54,921 nt of DNA from Thermoleophilia bacterium (GCA_025928515.1 JAICJI010000010.1:1-54921), one strand, 5' to 3'; positions 24,745-33,039 are shown, numbered from the stretch's first letter. Numbers and translations are program-made. Notes: a model not told the origin generated them from the letters alone.

Positions 24745-25379
24745 GCTACGTCCGCGACGTTGGAGCGCTGGCCCGCAAGGATCTCCTGCTCGAGCTGCGG
24801 GCGCGGGACACGCTGCCGGCAATGCTCCTCTTCGTCGCCGCGGTCTTCGTCGTCTTCCACTTCGCGTTGCCCGGGACACCGTCGCGGCTCGAGACGAGTG
24901 GCCTGCTCTGGGTGGCGATCCTCTTCACCGCGCTGCTCGGGCTCGGACGCGCGTTCGTCCCCGAGCGCGAGCAGCGGACGTTCGACGGGCTCGTGCTCGC
25001 GCCGTGCGACCGGAGCGCGATCTGGCTCGCGAAGTCGCTGGCGACGCTCGCCTTCCTCGCTGCCGCGGAGGTCGTGGCGCTGCCGCTCTACGCGCTCTTC
25101 TTCCACCGCGTCGGCGGTGCGACGGTGGCCGCGGTCTTTCTTGCCGACCTCGGGATCTGTGGAGTCGGGACGTTCCTCGGTGCGATGGCTGTCGCGACGC
25201 GGGCGCGCGACCTGCTGTTGCCGCTGCTGTTCCTGCCGCTGGCGATGCCGATCGTGGTGGGCGCCGTCGGGGCGAGCGTCGTCGACTCGCCCGGGCGCTA
25301 CCTCGGGTTCCTCGCGTTGTACGACCTGCTGTTCGCCGTCGTCTGCTGGGCGTCGTTCGAGTATGTCGTCGCCGAATAG
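24741..25379 (+). CDS. ccmB: Heme exporter permease CcmB
   Basis: 212 residues with about six membrane helices, the membrane partner of CcmA. Family features are the N-terminal ALARKDLLLELRARDTLPAM, then FVPEREQRTFDGLVLAPCDRSAIWLAK (cytosolic coupling region) and the conserved LLLPLLFLPLAMPIVVGAV helix near the C-terminus. The start ATG overlaps the ccmA stop. The final 17 bases overlap the start of ccmC. Confidence 0.93.
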   Translation: MSYVRDVGALARKDLLLELRARDTLPAMLLFVAAVFVVFHFALPGTPSRLETSGLLWVAILFTALLGLGRAFVPEREQRTFDGLVLAPCDRSAIWLAKSLATLAFLAAAEVVALPLYALFFHRVGGATVAAVFLADLGICGVGTFLGAMAVATRARDLLLPLLFLPLAMPIVVGAVGASVVDSPGRYLGFLALYDLLFAVVCWASFEYVVAE

Positions 25380-26094
25380 CGCTGCTGCTGCGACAATCCC
25401 GGGCGTGGGTCGCGCTCGCCGGATACCCCTGCCCGCGCTCGCTGCGAGCTCGCTCGTGCTCGTCACGACGGCGCTGGTGTTCGTCTTCTTCGTCGCGCCG
25501 AACGACGCCAGCGATCTCGGCTTCGCGCAGCGGATCTTCTATTTCCACGTCTCGATCGCATTCACGGCGTATGCCTGTTTCGCCGGCGGCGCTTGGAACG
25601 CCCTCAGGCATCTCTGGAAGCGGGATCCGCGCGCCGATCTCGAGAGCTACGTCTGCATCCACCAGGGGCTGATCTTCGGGACGCTCGTGCTGCTCACCGG
25701 CTCGATCTGGGCGAAGATCGCATGGGGGAAATGGTGGATCTGGAGTGAGGACGAGCTCGTGCTCTTCCTCGTCCTCTACCTCTTCTACTGCGCCTACTTC
25801 ATGCTCCGGTTCTCGGTCGACGACGGGCCGCAGCGAGCGAACCTGAGCGCGGTGTACGCGCTGTTCGGAGTCGTTCTCATCCCGGTGAGCTTCGCCGCGA
25901 TCCGCCTCGCGAAGGCCTACTTCCATCCCGAGGTCTTCACGCTGCACGGCCCGAACTTCGGCGGCTCGATCCTCGTTACGTACTGCATCGTGCAGGCCGC
26001 GATGCTCGTTCTTGGGTACACGCTCTACCGGCTCGAGCTCGGCGCGAAGCTGCTCGACGTGCGACTGCGCCGGCTGAGGGAGGTGCTCGCGTGA
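25363..26094 (+). CDS. ccmC: Heme-handling cytochrome c biogenesis protein CcmC
   Basis: 243 residues, six membrane helices. The heme-binding WWD motif is present as WGKWWIWSEDE (121-131), flanked by conserved His residues in FYFHVSIAF (His62) and TLHGPNFGGS. CcmC presents heme to the chaperone CcmE in system I; no ccmE is in the window. ATG 25363 overlaps ccmB by 17 bases; GTG 25405 (VGRARRIPL) is an alternative start that would remove an unconserved 14-residue tail. Overlaps the next gene by four bases. Confidence 0.93.
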   Translation: MSSPNSAAAATIPGVGRARRIPLPALAASSLVLVTTALVFVFFVAPNDASDLGFAQRIFYFHVSIAFTAYACFAGGAWNALRHLWKRDPRADLESYVCIHQGLIFGTLVLLTGSIWAKIAWGKWWIWSEDELVLFLVLYLFYCAYFMLRFSVDDGPQRANLSAVYALFGVVLIPVSFAAIRLAKAYFHPEVFTLHGPNFGGSILVTYCIVQAAMLVLGYTLYRLELGAKLLDVRLRRLREVLA

Positions 26095-26273
26095 CCACTC
26101 CGGAGAAGTACGTCACCGCGGCGTATTGCGTCGTGTTCGCAGTCGTGCTCGTCTACCTCCTGATCATGGCGCTCAAGCTGCAGCGCCTCGAGCGAGACGT
26201 GGACGATCTCGCCGGTCGCGTGCCGGACGAAGACGAGGAAGAGACGTCGCAGGAGCCGGCGCAGGTTGGCTGA
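26091..26273 (+). CDS. Small membrane protein, CcmD-like
   Basis: 60 residues: a short polar start (MTTPEKYVTAAY), one membrane helix (CVVFAVVLVYLLIMALKL) and an acidic tail (PDEDEEETSQEPAQ). Size, topology and position right after ccmC match CcmD, the small subunit that helps release heme-loaded CcmE. Sequence in this family is poorly conserved, so the call rests on context. ATG overlaps the ccmC stop; its end overlaps the next gene. Confidence 0.75.
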   Translation: MTTPEKYVTAAYCVVFAVVLVYLLIMALKLQRLERDVDDLAGRVPDEDEEETSQEPAQVG

Positions 26274-27054
26274 GCTGCTCTTCTGGCCGGCGCTGCTTCT
26301 CTACGGCGAGGCTGCCGTCGGCTATTTCGGCGACGTTAGGCGGCCGGGGCGCGCGGGGCGCGCTGCGACGTGGGGCGTCCGGCTCGGCTGGCTCGCGCAG
26401 ACCGCGCTGCTCGGCGTGCAGGCTGCCCGGGATGACGGCTTCCCGTGGGGGACGTGGGCATCCTCGCTCGATCTCTTCGTCTGGCTCGTCGTCTCGGCGT
26501 ACCTCATCTGGGGCTGCCGCCGGCCGTACCGGCTGCTCGGTCTCGTCGTTATGCCGCTCGCCGTGGCGTTGCTCGCCGTCGCGCGGGCGGGCGGCGGCAC
26601 CGGAATCGGGAGCGCGAGCCACTACTCCAACCTCTTCCTCGTCGTCCACGTGGGTCTCGTCCTCGCCGCCTTCGCCGGACTCACGCTCGCGGCCGCCCTC
26701 TCGGGCCTGTACATCTGGCAGGAGCGGCGGCTGAGGACGCGTCCGGCGACGATCCTGCGCCGACAGATGCCTGCGCTCGCAACACTCGACTCGCTCGCGC
26801 TGCGGACGGTCGCGTGGTCCGTACCGCTGTTGACGCTCGGCGCCACAGTCGGGCTCGTGCGCCTCGTCGTCCGCGGTGACCGCCTCGACGCGTTGATCGC
26901 CGTCACGGCCGCGACGTGGCTCGTCTGGTGCGCGTATCTCGGCCTGCGCCTGGTCGGCGGCTGGACGGGCCGACGTGCCGCGTACGTCGCTCTCGCCGGC
27001 TTCGCTCTCGTCGTCGTCGTCCGGCTCGCCCTTCCGGCCACCCATTTCGCATGA
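26266..27054 (+). CDS. HemX/CcsA-family cytochrome c assembly protein
   Basis: 262 residues with about eight hydrophobic segments. The short conserved segment GTWASSLDLFVWLVV resembles the CcsA/HemX tryptophan region, with membrane histidines in SNLFLVVHVGLV. HemX proteins sit next to hemA in Firmicutes and affect GluTR level; CcsA proteins work in system II heme delivery. The position between ccmD-like and hemA fits HemX. Start is a TTG at 26266 overlapping the previous gene by eight bases. Its stop overlaps the hemA ATG. Confidence 0.85.
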   Translation: MAELLFWPALLLYGEAAVGYFGDVRRPGRAGRAATWGVRLGWLAQTALLGVQAARDDGFPWGTWASSLDLFVWLVVSAYLIWGCRRPYRLLGLVVMPLAVALLAVARAGGGTGIGSASHYSNLFLVVHVGLVLAAFAGLTLAAALSGLYIWQERRLRTRPATILRRQMPALATLDSLALRTVAWSVPLLTLGATVGLVRLVVRGDRLDALIAVTAATWLVWCAYLGLRLVGGWTGRRAAYVALAGFALVVVVRLALPATHFA

Positions 27055-28253
27055 TCCATCTCGTCCTCGTCGGCACTTCGCATCACCACGCGCCGGTCGA
27101 GCTCCGCGAGCAGGTCGCGCTCGATCGGGAGCAGGCGCAGGCGCTCGCCGAGCGTCTCGCGGCGGAGGGGCGCGAGGCGGTCTGCCTCTCGACCTGCAAC
27201 CGCACCGAGCTCTACGTCGCCGCCGACGATTCGGAGCAGGCGGAGCAGGACGCGGTGGCCGTGCTCGCGGCGCTCGGACCGGAGGTCGAGCCGGCGCTCT
27301 ACCGACTCCAGGACAGGGCTGCCGCCCACCACCTCTTCCGTGTCGCGGCGGGCCTCGACTCGCTCGTGCCGGGCGAGGGAGAGATTCTCGGCCAGGTGAG
27401 AGTCGCGCACGAGCTCGGGACGACCGGCCCGCTGCTCGACCGGGTCTTCCGGCAGGCGCTCCACGCGGGCCGCAAGGTGCGCGCGCAGACCGCCATCGGC
27501 GAGAGCCCTGCCTCGGTCTCGTCCGCTGCAGCCGCGCTCGCAGAGCAGGTGTTCGGGAGCCTCGAAGGGCGCTCGATCCTGCTGCTGGGCGCGGGCAAGG
27601 TGAGCGAGCAAGCGGCTCGCAACCTCCGCAGCCGCGGCGCCGAGATCGCGCTCGTCGCGAACAGCAAGACCGACCGGGCGAGCATCGACGAGGAGCTCAC
27701 GACGGCCGACGTCGTCATCGCATCGACGAATGCGGCCGGGCTCGTGCTCGAAGCGGCGACCGTCGAGGAAGCATGGCGACGCCGCAGGGGCCGCCCGCTG
27801 CTGCTCGTCGACCTGGCGGTCCCGCGCGACCTCGACCCCGCGATCGGCGAGCTCGACGGCTGCTACCTCTACGACATCGACGATCTCGAGCAGATCGTGG
27901 CCGAGACGCTCTCGGGGCGCACGCAGGAGGCCGAGCGGGCCGAATCGATCGTCGCCGCTGAGGTGGAGAAGTTCCATGAGTGGCACGCTTCGCTCGACGT
28001 CGTGCCGGCGATTGCTTCGCTTCGCGCCCGCGCCGAGGAGATCCGGGAAGCCGAGCTGCAGAAGGCGGAATCCTTGCTCGGGAAGCTCGACGACAGCCAA
28101 CGACGGGCGGTCGAGGCGGTCACGGCGCAGATCGTGAACAAGCTCCTTCATCTGCCGACCGTGCGGATGAAACAGGCAGCCGCGGCAGCCGATGGGGTCC
28201 TCTATGCTGAGGCCGTGCGGCACCTCTTCGGTCTCGGCGAGGACGAGCGCTGA
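27051..28253 (+). CDS. hemA: Glutamyl-tRNA reductase, with shortened NADPH-domain loop
   Basis: 400 residues; reduces glutamyl-tRNA to glutamate-1-semialdehyde, the first step of C5 heme synthesis. N-terminal domain VGTSHHHAPVELRE with catalytic Cys49 in LSTCNRTELY; VPGEGEILGQV; nucleotide-binding LLGAGKVSEQAARNL; DLAVPRDLDP; and the C-terminal dimerisation helices. The NADPH domain is unusual: where relatives read ANRT followed by about 30 residues before ADxxxSST, this protein reads ANSKTDRASIDEELTTADVVIAST, about 17 residues shorter and without the Arg that normally contacts the NADP phosphate. ATGA overlap with hemX. Confidence 0.95.
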   Translation: MIHLVLVGTSHHHAPVELREQVALDREQAQALAERLAAEGREAVCLSTCNRTELYVAADDSEQAEQDAVAVLAALGPEVEPALYRLQDRAAAHHLFRVAAGLDSLVPGEGEILGQVRVAHELGTTGPLLDRVFRQALHAGRKVRAQTAIGESPASVSSAAAALAEQVFGSLEGRSILLLGAGKVSEQAARNLRSRGAEIALVANSKTDRASIDEELTTADVVIASTNAAGLVLEAATVEEAWRRRRGRPLLLVDLAVPRDLDPAIGELDGCYLYDIDDLEQIVAETLSGRTQEAERAESIVAAEVEKFHEWHASLDVVPAIASLRARAEEIREAELQKAESLLGKLDDSQRRAVEAVTAQIVNKLLHLPTVRMKQAAAAADGVLYAEAVRHLFGLGEDER

Positions 28254-28364
28254 AGCTCGGGCAGCTAACCGGCCGCCCGCTGCCGCTGCAGGTGCCAACG
28301 GCGTTCATCCGGGTCCGGCCGCGTGGTGTCGGCTGCGCGCCGCCCGTGCGGAGACGACTGACCT

Positions 28365-29198
28365 GTGCTCGTCCGCGTCGGCAGTCGCGGCAGTAGGCTC
28401 GCGCTCACCCAGGCCGAGCGCGCGCTTTCCTCGCTGCGGGCGCCCGGCATCGAGCTCGTGCTCGTGCCCATCACGACCGCCGGTGACCGCGACCGGTCGC
28501 GCCCGTTCGGCGAGATCGGCTCGCGTGGCGTCTTCGTCAAGGAGCTCGAGGAGGCGCTGCTCGACCGGCGCATCGACGTCGCGGTTCACTCGGCCAAGGA
28601 TCTGACCGCGTCGGATCCGGACGGGCTCGTGGTGGGGGCGTACCTTCGCCGCGAGGATCCGCGCGACGCGCTGTGCGGCGCCGCCGAGCTGCGGCCGGGG
28701 ATGCGGATCGGCACCGCCTCGGTGCGGCGGAAGGCGCAGCTGCTCGCACTCGATCCGACGCTCTCGATCGAGCCGCTGCGGGGCAACATCGATACGCGCC
28801 TGCGCAAGCGCGGCGAGCGCGGTCTCGACGCAATCGTGCTCGCGGCCTGCGGGCTCGACCGGCTCGGGCTCGGCGACGAGATCGGGCAGCGCTTCGAGCC
28901 CGACGTGATGCTTCCCGAGGCGGGACAGGGCGCCCTCGCTCTGCAGGTGCGGGCCGACGACGAGCAGCTCGTGCAGGCGGCCGACCATCCCGAGACACGG
29001 GAACGGGTCGAGGCGGAGCGCGCGGTCATCGCAGCGGTCGGCGGCGGCTGCCTCGCTCCCGTCGCCGCGCATCACGACGGCCGGACACTCGTGGGTCTCG
29101 TCGCGGCGGAGGACGGATCCTGGATCGAGCGGCACACGGGTGACGACCCAGCAGCGCTCGGGGCGGAGCTGGCGGATGCGAGTACTCGTCACGCGTGA
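28365..29198 (+). CDS. hemC: Hydroxymethylbilane synthase (porphobilinogen deaminase)
   Basis: 277 residues; joins four porphobilinogens. RVGSRGSRLALTQAE at the start; VHSAKDL (75-81) and the substrate-binding TASVRRKAQLLA; GNIDTRLRKR; and Cys229 in GGGCLAPVAAHH, which carries the dipyrromethane cofactor. Start is GTG 28365, after a 111-base gap from hemA in which I see no structured element; GGAG lies about a dozen bases upstream. hemB is not in the window. hemD overlaps its end by 23 bases. Confidence 0.96.
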   Translation: MLVRVGSRGSRLALTQAERALSSLRAPGIELVLVPITTAGDRDRSRPFGEIGSRGVFVKELEEALLDRRIDVAVHSAKDLTASDPDGLVVGAYLRREDPRDALCGAAELRPGMRIGTASVRRKAQLLALDPTLSIEPLRGNIDTRLRKRGERGLDAIVLAACGLDRLGLGDEIGQRFEPDVMLPEAGQGALALQVRADDEQLVQAADHPETRERVEAERAVIAAVGGGCLAPVAAHHDGRTLVGLVAAEDGSWIERHTGDDPAALGAELADASTRHA

Positions 29199-29790
29199 GG
29201 AGCTCGTCGCCCGCGTCGAGGCGCTCGGGCACGAAGCGGTCGTCTGCGAGCTGATCCGCGTGGAACCGCTGGGCGACGACCCGATCGACGCCCGCGCGTA
29301 CGACTGGCTCGTCGTCACGAGCCGCAACGGCGCGCACGAGCTCGGGCGGCGCGGCGTGACCGCGAACCGCATCGCGGCGATCGGGCCCGCGACGGCCGAG
29401 GCGCTGCGCTCATACGGGCTGCCCGTCGACCTCGTCGCGACGACCCACACGCAGGAGGGTCTGCGCGAGGAGCTGCCCGAGGGGACGCTGCTGCTCGCCG
29501 CGGCCGAGGGCGCGCGCCGGGACGTCCTCGACGCCGACTTCCTGCCGCTCTACCGCACTGTCGAGCTGCCGCCCGAGGTACCGGACGCCGACCTCGCATT
29601 GCTCATGTCCGGCTCGGCAGCTCGCGCGCTAGCCGCGACCGGGACACGGGTTCCCGTCGTCGCCATCGGCCCCCAGACCGCGGCCGAGGCCCAGGCGGTG
29701 GGCCTGGACGTCGCCGCGGTCGCCGCAACTCACGACCTCGACGGGCTGGTCGAGGCAGTACGTTCCCTGCCGTGGTCATCACGTTCCTGA
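29176..29790 (+). CDS. hemD: Uroporphyrinogen-III synthase
   Basis: 204 residues; closes and inverts ring D of hydroxymethylbilane. Sequence is poorly conserved, but typical elements are present: RVLVTREELVARVEALG, the YDWLVVTSRNGAHEL block, IAAIGPATAEAL, and the repeat in the second domain VPVVAIGPQTAAEAQAVGL. It lacks a fused methyltransferase. ATG 29176 is inside hemC, so the two are translated together; an upstream in-frame start would add 12 residues. The SAM hydrolase gene overlaps its 3' end by 19 bases. Confidence 0.9.
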   Translation: MRVLVTREELVARVEALGHEAVVCELIRVEPLGDDPIDARAYDWLVVTSRNGAHELGRRGVTANRIAAIGPATAEALRSYGLPVDLVATTHTQEGLREELPEGTLLLAAAEGARRDVLDADFLPLYRTVELPPEVPDADLALLMSGSAARALAATGTRVPVVAIGPQTAAEAQAVGLDVAAVAATHDLDGLVEAVRSLPWSSRS

Positions 29791-30578
29791 CCGACTTCGG
29801 GCTCCAGGACGATTTCGTCGGGACGTGTCACGGCGTGATCGCGACGATCGCGCCCGACGCTCGCGTGATCGACGTCACGCACGGAGTCCGGCCTGGACAT
29901 GTGCTGCAGGGAGCGCTCGTGCTCGCCAACACGCTCCCGTACATGCCGTCGGGAGTCCATCTCGCCGTCGTCGACCCCGGCGTGGGAAGCGGCAGGCGCG
30001 CTCTCGCGGTACGGGACGCGGAGGGCCGGTTGTACGTCGGCCCCGACAACGGGCTCCTCCTGCCGGCCGCCGACCGCTTCGGCGGTGTCGCGGCAGCGCA
30101 TGAGCTCGCCAATGCCGACTACTCGCTGCAGCCGGTGTCCCGCACGTTCCACGGCCGAGACCTGTTCTCGCCCGCGGCCGCTCACCTCGCCGTCGGCGTG
30201 GCGCTCGAGAAGCTCGGGCCGCCGGTCGATCCCGGGGAGCTCGTACGGATCGAGATCCCGCAACCGGAGGTGGGACAGAACCGCATCCGGGCCGTCGTTC
30301 TCGAGGTCGATCGCTTCGGCAACCTCACGCTGAACCTCCGGCCCGAGCACCTCGAGCACGCGGAGCTCGCTGCCGGCACCCGGATCGAGCTCGTCTGCCG
30401 CGGCGACCGGTTCTACGCCGTGTCCGCGCGCACGTTCGCGGACGCGCCGCGCGGGTCGCTCATCCTCTACGAGGACAGCTACGGCAGCCTCGCCCTCGCG
30501 GTCTCGCGGGGGAGCGCAGCCGAGCTCCTGCGCATCGAGGAGGGAGGCGAGATCGTCCTCGATCTGGCTGCGCGGTGA
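29772..30578 (+). CDS. SAM hydrolase (S-adenosyl-L-methionine hydroxide adenosyltransferase, DUF62)
   Basis: 268 residues of the fluorinase/duf62 fold. ITFLTDFGLQDDFVGT at the N-terminus, VVDPGVGSGRRALAV, YVGPDNGLL and FHGRDLFSPAAAHLA are the family motifs, and FGNLTLNL precedes the C-terminal beta domain. Most bacterial members use water or hydroxide to split SAM to adenosine and methionine. Biological purpose is unclear. Starts with GTG 29772 inside hemD and overlaps the methyltransferase by four bases; a purine permease lies 0.7 kb downstream on the other strand. Confidence 0.93.
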   Translation: MVITFLTDFGLQDDFVGTCHGVIATIAPDARVIDVTHGVRPGHVLQGALVLANTLPYMPSGVHLAVVDPGVGSGRRALAVRDAEGRLYVGPDNGLLLPAADRFGGVAAAHELANADYSLQPVSRTFHGRDLFSPAAAHLAVGVALEKLGPPVDPGELVRIEIPQPEVGQNRIRAVVLEVDRFGNLTLNLRPEHLEHAELAAGTRIELVCRGDRFYAVSARTFADAPRGSLILYEDSYGSLALAVSRGSAAELLRIEEGGEIVLDLAAR

Positions 30579-31183
30579 TCGACGGCCAGCGCTTCGCGCG
30601 CTTCGTCACCGACATGGTCGTCCGACGGCCGGCAGTGTGGCGGCTCCTGCGCCTGCCCCTCCGCCGGATGTTCGACGGCCTGGCGTCCACGTGGGACACG
30701 CGGATCGGCCCTCATCACCTCTGGGCGCTCGACCTGGCGCTCGAGGGCGTGTCCGCGCCTACCCACGTGCTCGACCTCGGCACGGGGACCGGCGTCGTCG
30801 CGAGGGCGCTCGCCGAGCGCTATCCGGGGGCCGAGGTCGTTGGCATCGATCTCAGCCCGGGGATGATCGAGGAGGCGCGCCGGCAGCTTCCGTCCGAGCT
30901 CGGTGGCCGCGTGCGCTTCGAGGTCGGCGACGCAGCGGCGCTCGCTGTGCCCGACGGGGCGTTCGAGCTCGTCGTCCTCTCGAACATGATCCCGTTCTCG
31001 GACGAGCTCGCGCGCGTCGTCGCTCCGGACGGAACGCTCGTGCTCTCGTTCTCGCGGGGGGCCGAGACACCGATCTACGTCGCACCGGCGAGGTCGCGCG
31101 AGGAGCTCGGGCGTCGTGGCTTCGCGGAATTTGCAGAGTTTTCGGCGGAACCGGCTACTGCGCTACGGGCAAAGAGGAGGTAG
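30575..31183 (+). CDS. Class I SAM-dependent methyltransferase
   Basis: 202 residues. SAM-binding motif I VLDLGTGTGVVA, motif II VVGIDLSPGMIEEA, and VGDAAALAVPDGAFELVVLSN as motif III/IV identify a Methyltransf_11-type enzyme. An N-terminal helix (MFDGLASTWDTRIG) resembles UbiE/BioC-like enzymes. Substrate unknown. GTG overlaps the SAM hydrolase stop; last gene of the operon that starts at ccmA. A terminator follows at 31235-31272. Confidence 0.88.
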   Translation: MIDGQRFARFVTDMVVRRPAVWRLLRLPLRRMFDGLASTWDTRIGPHHLWALDLALEGVSAPTHVLDLGTGTGVVARALAERYPGAEVVGIDLSPGMIEEARRQLPSELGGRVRFEVGDAAALAVPDGAFELVVLSNMIPFSDELARVVAPDGTLVLSFSRGAETPIYVAPARSREELGRRGFAEFAEFSAEPATALRAKRR

Positions 31184-31234
31184 GGTCCCGGCCAACGGTC
31201 GTCCGCGACACGGTTGCACCGGTCCGAACGACCC

Positions 31235-31272
31235 GAGGCCCCCGAGAATGCGCAAGCGTCCACGGGGGCCTC
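31235..31272. terminator. Bidirectional terminator between methyltransferase and purine permease
   Basis: GAGGCCCCC (31235-31243) and GGGGGCCTC (31264-31272) form a perfect nine-pair stem with a twenty-base loop, followed on the plus strand by ACTGTTT. It sits between two convergent genes and can serve both. Confidence 0.7.
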
Positions 31273-31284
31273 ACTGTTTGGCCG

Positions 31285-32778
31285 CTACAGGTGTCCGCCG
31301 AACCAGCTGACGTGCTGCTGGAGGACAGGCACGAGGAAGTAGAGGACGAACGCAGCAGACACGATCCACATGAACGGGTGGATTCGCTTCCACTCTCGAC
31401 GTGCCGCGCAGATCACGGTGTAGGTGATGAAGCCGAAGCCGATCCCGTTCGTGATCGAGTACGTGAACGGCATGATCATGATCGCGAGTGCCGCCGAGAG
31501 GCCGATCGCGAGATCGTGGAAATCGATCCCGGCGAGCTTGGAGGCTGCCTCTCCCTCCGCCTCGCCTTCCATCTCGGTCAGGGTCGAGATCATGAGCCAG
31601 CCGACGACGACGAGCGCGGCGGCGGTGGCTTCCTTCGGCACCATGCCGATCAGCGGCGAGATGAACATGAACGGGAAGAAGAGAAGCCCGACCACCACGG
31701 CGACCCAGCCGGTGCGCCCGCCGGCCGCGACACCCGAGCCGGATTCGATGAAGGTCGTCGCCGATGACGACGACGCCGCGCCGCCGGCGACCGCCGCGAG
31801 TCCGTCCACGACCAGCGCTTTCTTGAAGTTCGGGATGTTCCCGTCCCGATCGACGTAGCCCGCCTGCTTGCCGACCCCGATCGCCGTCCCGGAGAAGTCG
31901 AAGAAGTCGCTCAGGAAGAGCGAGAAGACCCAGACGATCGAGGCGATGATGCCGAGCTGCGTGCTCGAGAAGGAGTGGAGGCTGATCTTGCCGAGCAGGT
32001 GGAAGTTCGGGCCTGCGTAGAGGTGGTGCCAGCCCGGCCACACGGCACCGTCGGTTCCGCGTCCAAAGGCGGAGTAGCTCGTTGCCTTGTTGATGATGGT
32101 CGCGAGGACGGTCGTCCCGACGATTCCGACGATGAGGTCGCCCCGGAAGCGGATCGCCCGCAAGGCGAACGTGAAGACGAGGCCGAAGACGGCGACGAAG
32201 ATCGGCCACGTCGTGAAGCTGCCGAGTTGCACCGGAGTGCCGCTGGCCGGCACCGACGCGACGATGCCCGAATTGAAGAGGCCGATGAAGGCGATGAAGA
32301 GCCCGATCCCGATCGCGATGGCTTTCTTCAGCTCCAGCGGGATCGCTTTGAAGATCAGCTCGCGCAGCCCGCTCACGGCGAGCAGCACCATCGCGACGCC
32401 CTCGAGCACGACGAGTCCCATCGCCTCGGGGAAGCTCGCCTTGCCGCTCGCCACGAGGCCGAAGGCGACAACCGCGTTCAGGCCCAGGCCCGGCGCGATC
32501 GCGTAGGCGTAGTTCGTCGCGAGCCCCATGAGGATCGACATGACGCCGGCGACGAGGCACGTGCTCGTGAGAACCGCCGAGAACGCGAGCGCCTGGCCGA
32601 GCGGCGGATGCGTGACGCTCGTGAGGATCAGCGGGTTGACGAAGATGATGTACGACATCACCACGAAGGTCGTGGCGCCGGCCATCGTGTCCCGCCCGAA
32701 CGTCGTCCCTCGTGCGGCAAAGCCGAAGTAGCGCTCGAGGAGCCCGACTCCCCGAGACGTAGCGGCAAGCGTGCTCAT
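31285..32778 (-). CDS. NCS2-family purine permease (AzgA/PbuG-like)
   Basis: 497 residues, about 13 membrane segments. The family begins LLERYFGFAARGTTFGRDTMAGATTFVVMSYI, split by conserved residues, with the substrate region GLGLNAVVAFG, the conserved DFFDFSGTAIG and SSSSATTFIESGSGVAAGGRTG near TM10. Pattern fits the hypoxanthine/adenine/guanine branch rather than xanthine/uracil. ATG 32778 is fixed by homology (in-frame codons upstream run into the tRNA) and has GGGAGGA eleven bases upstream. A terminator-like hairpin lies in its leader. Confidence 0.93.
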   Translation of the reverse strand: MSTLAATSRGVGLLERYFGFAARGTTFGRDTMAGATTFVVMSYIIFVNPLILTSVTHPPLGQALAFSAVLTSTCLVAGVMSILMGLATNYAYAIAPGLGLNAVVAFGLVASGKASFPEAMGLVVLEGVAMVLLAVSGLRELIFKAIPLELKKAIAIGIGLFIAFIGLFNSGIVASVPASGTPVQLGSFTTWPIFVAVFGLVFTFALRAIRFRGDLIVGIVGTTVLATIINKATSYSAFGRGTDGAVWPGWHHLYAGPNFHLLGKISLHSFSSTQLGIIASIVWVFSLFLSDFFDFSGTAIGVGKQAGYVDRDGNIPNFKKALVVDGLAAVAGGAASSSSATTFIESGSGVAAGGRTGWVAVVVGLLFFPFMFISPLIGMVPKEATAAALVVVGWLMISTLTEMEGEAEGEAASKLAGIDFHDLAIGLSAALAIMIMPFTYSITNGIGFGFITYTVICAARREWKRIHPFMWIVSAAFVLYFLVPVLQQHVSWFGGHL

Positions 32779-32826
32779 CTCTGTTTTGTCCTCCCTCGCG
32801 TGGTACAGGCCCGTGACGAGGAAGCT

Positions 32827-32862
32827 AAAAAGGCGCTTCGGACGGATCAAAACCCCAGCGCC
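32827..32862 (-). terminator. Terminator/attenuator between tRNA-Phe and purine permease
   Basis: Reading leftward: GGCGCT (32862-32857), a 19-base loop, AGCGCC (32837-32832), then five Ts (32831-32827). A competing pairing exists between GCTTTCGG (32869-32862) and CCGAAGC (32841-32835) with one bulge. It can end the tRNA-Phe transcript or attenuate the permease, whose start lies 49 bases on. Confidence 0.55.
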
Positions 32863-32943
32863 CGAAAGCTCGCTCTTTGCGGTGTTCTCTTTTTTCGTGC
32901 CGCGACCGACAGGCGCGGGCGAGCGAGCAGAACGCAGCAGCAG

Positions 32944-33016
32944 TGGCGAGGGCCGGACTCGAACCGGCGACACCCCGGTTTTCAGCCGAGTGCTCTACCA
33001 GCTGAGCTACCTCGCC
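32944..33016 (-). tRNA. tRNA-Phe (anticodon GAA)
   Basis: 73 bases, CCA not encoded. Acceptor GGCGAGG pairs with CCTCGCC... at the 3' end (discriminator A), D-arm TAGCTCAGCTGGTAGAGC, anticodon stem-loop CTCGGCTGAAAACCGGG reads GAA, T-arm GGTTCGAGTCC. A -10-like TACACT lies 17 bases upstream of the 5' end. Confidence 0.97.
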
Positions 33017-33033
33017 GCGGTTGGGCGGCGGTC

Positions 33034-33039
33034 AGTGTA
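33034..33039 (-). promoter_or_regulatory. -10 element (TACACT) for tRNA-Phe
   Basis: TACACT on the minus strand, 17 bases before the tRNA 5' end; five of six positions match the housekeeping -10. No clear -35. Confidence 0.4.

Noticed and set aside
28254-28364. Possible regulatory RNA in the hemA-hemC gap
   Set aside because: 111 bases without a convincing stem-loop, T-tract or known riboswitch motif.
32880-32900. Run of six Ts on the plus strand as a plus-strand terminator
   Set aside because: No stable stem precedes it on that strand and no plus-strand gene ends there.
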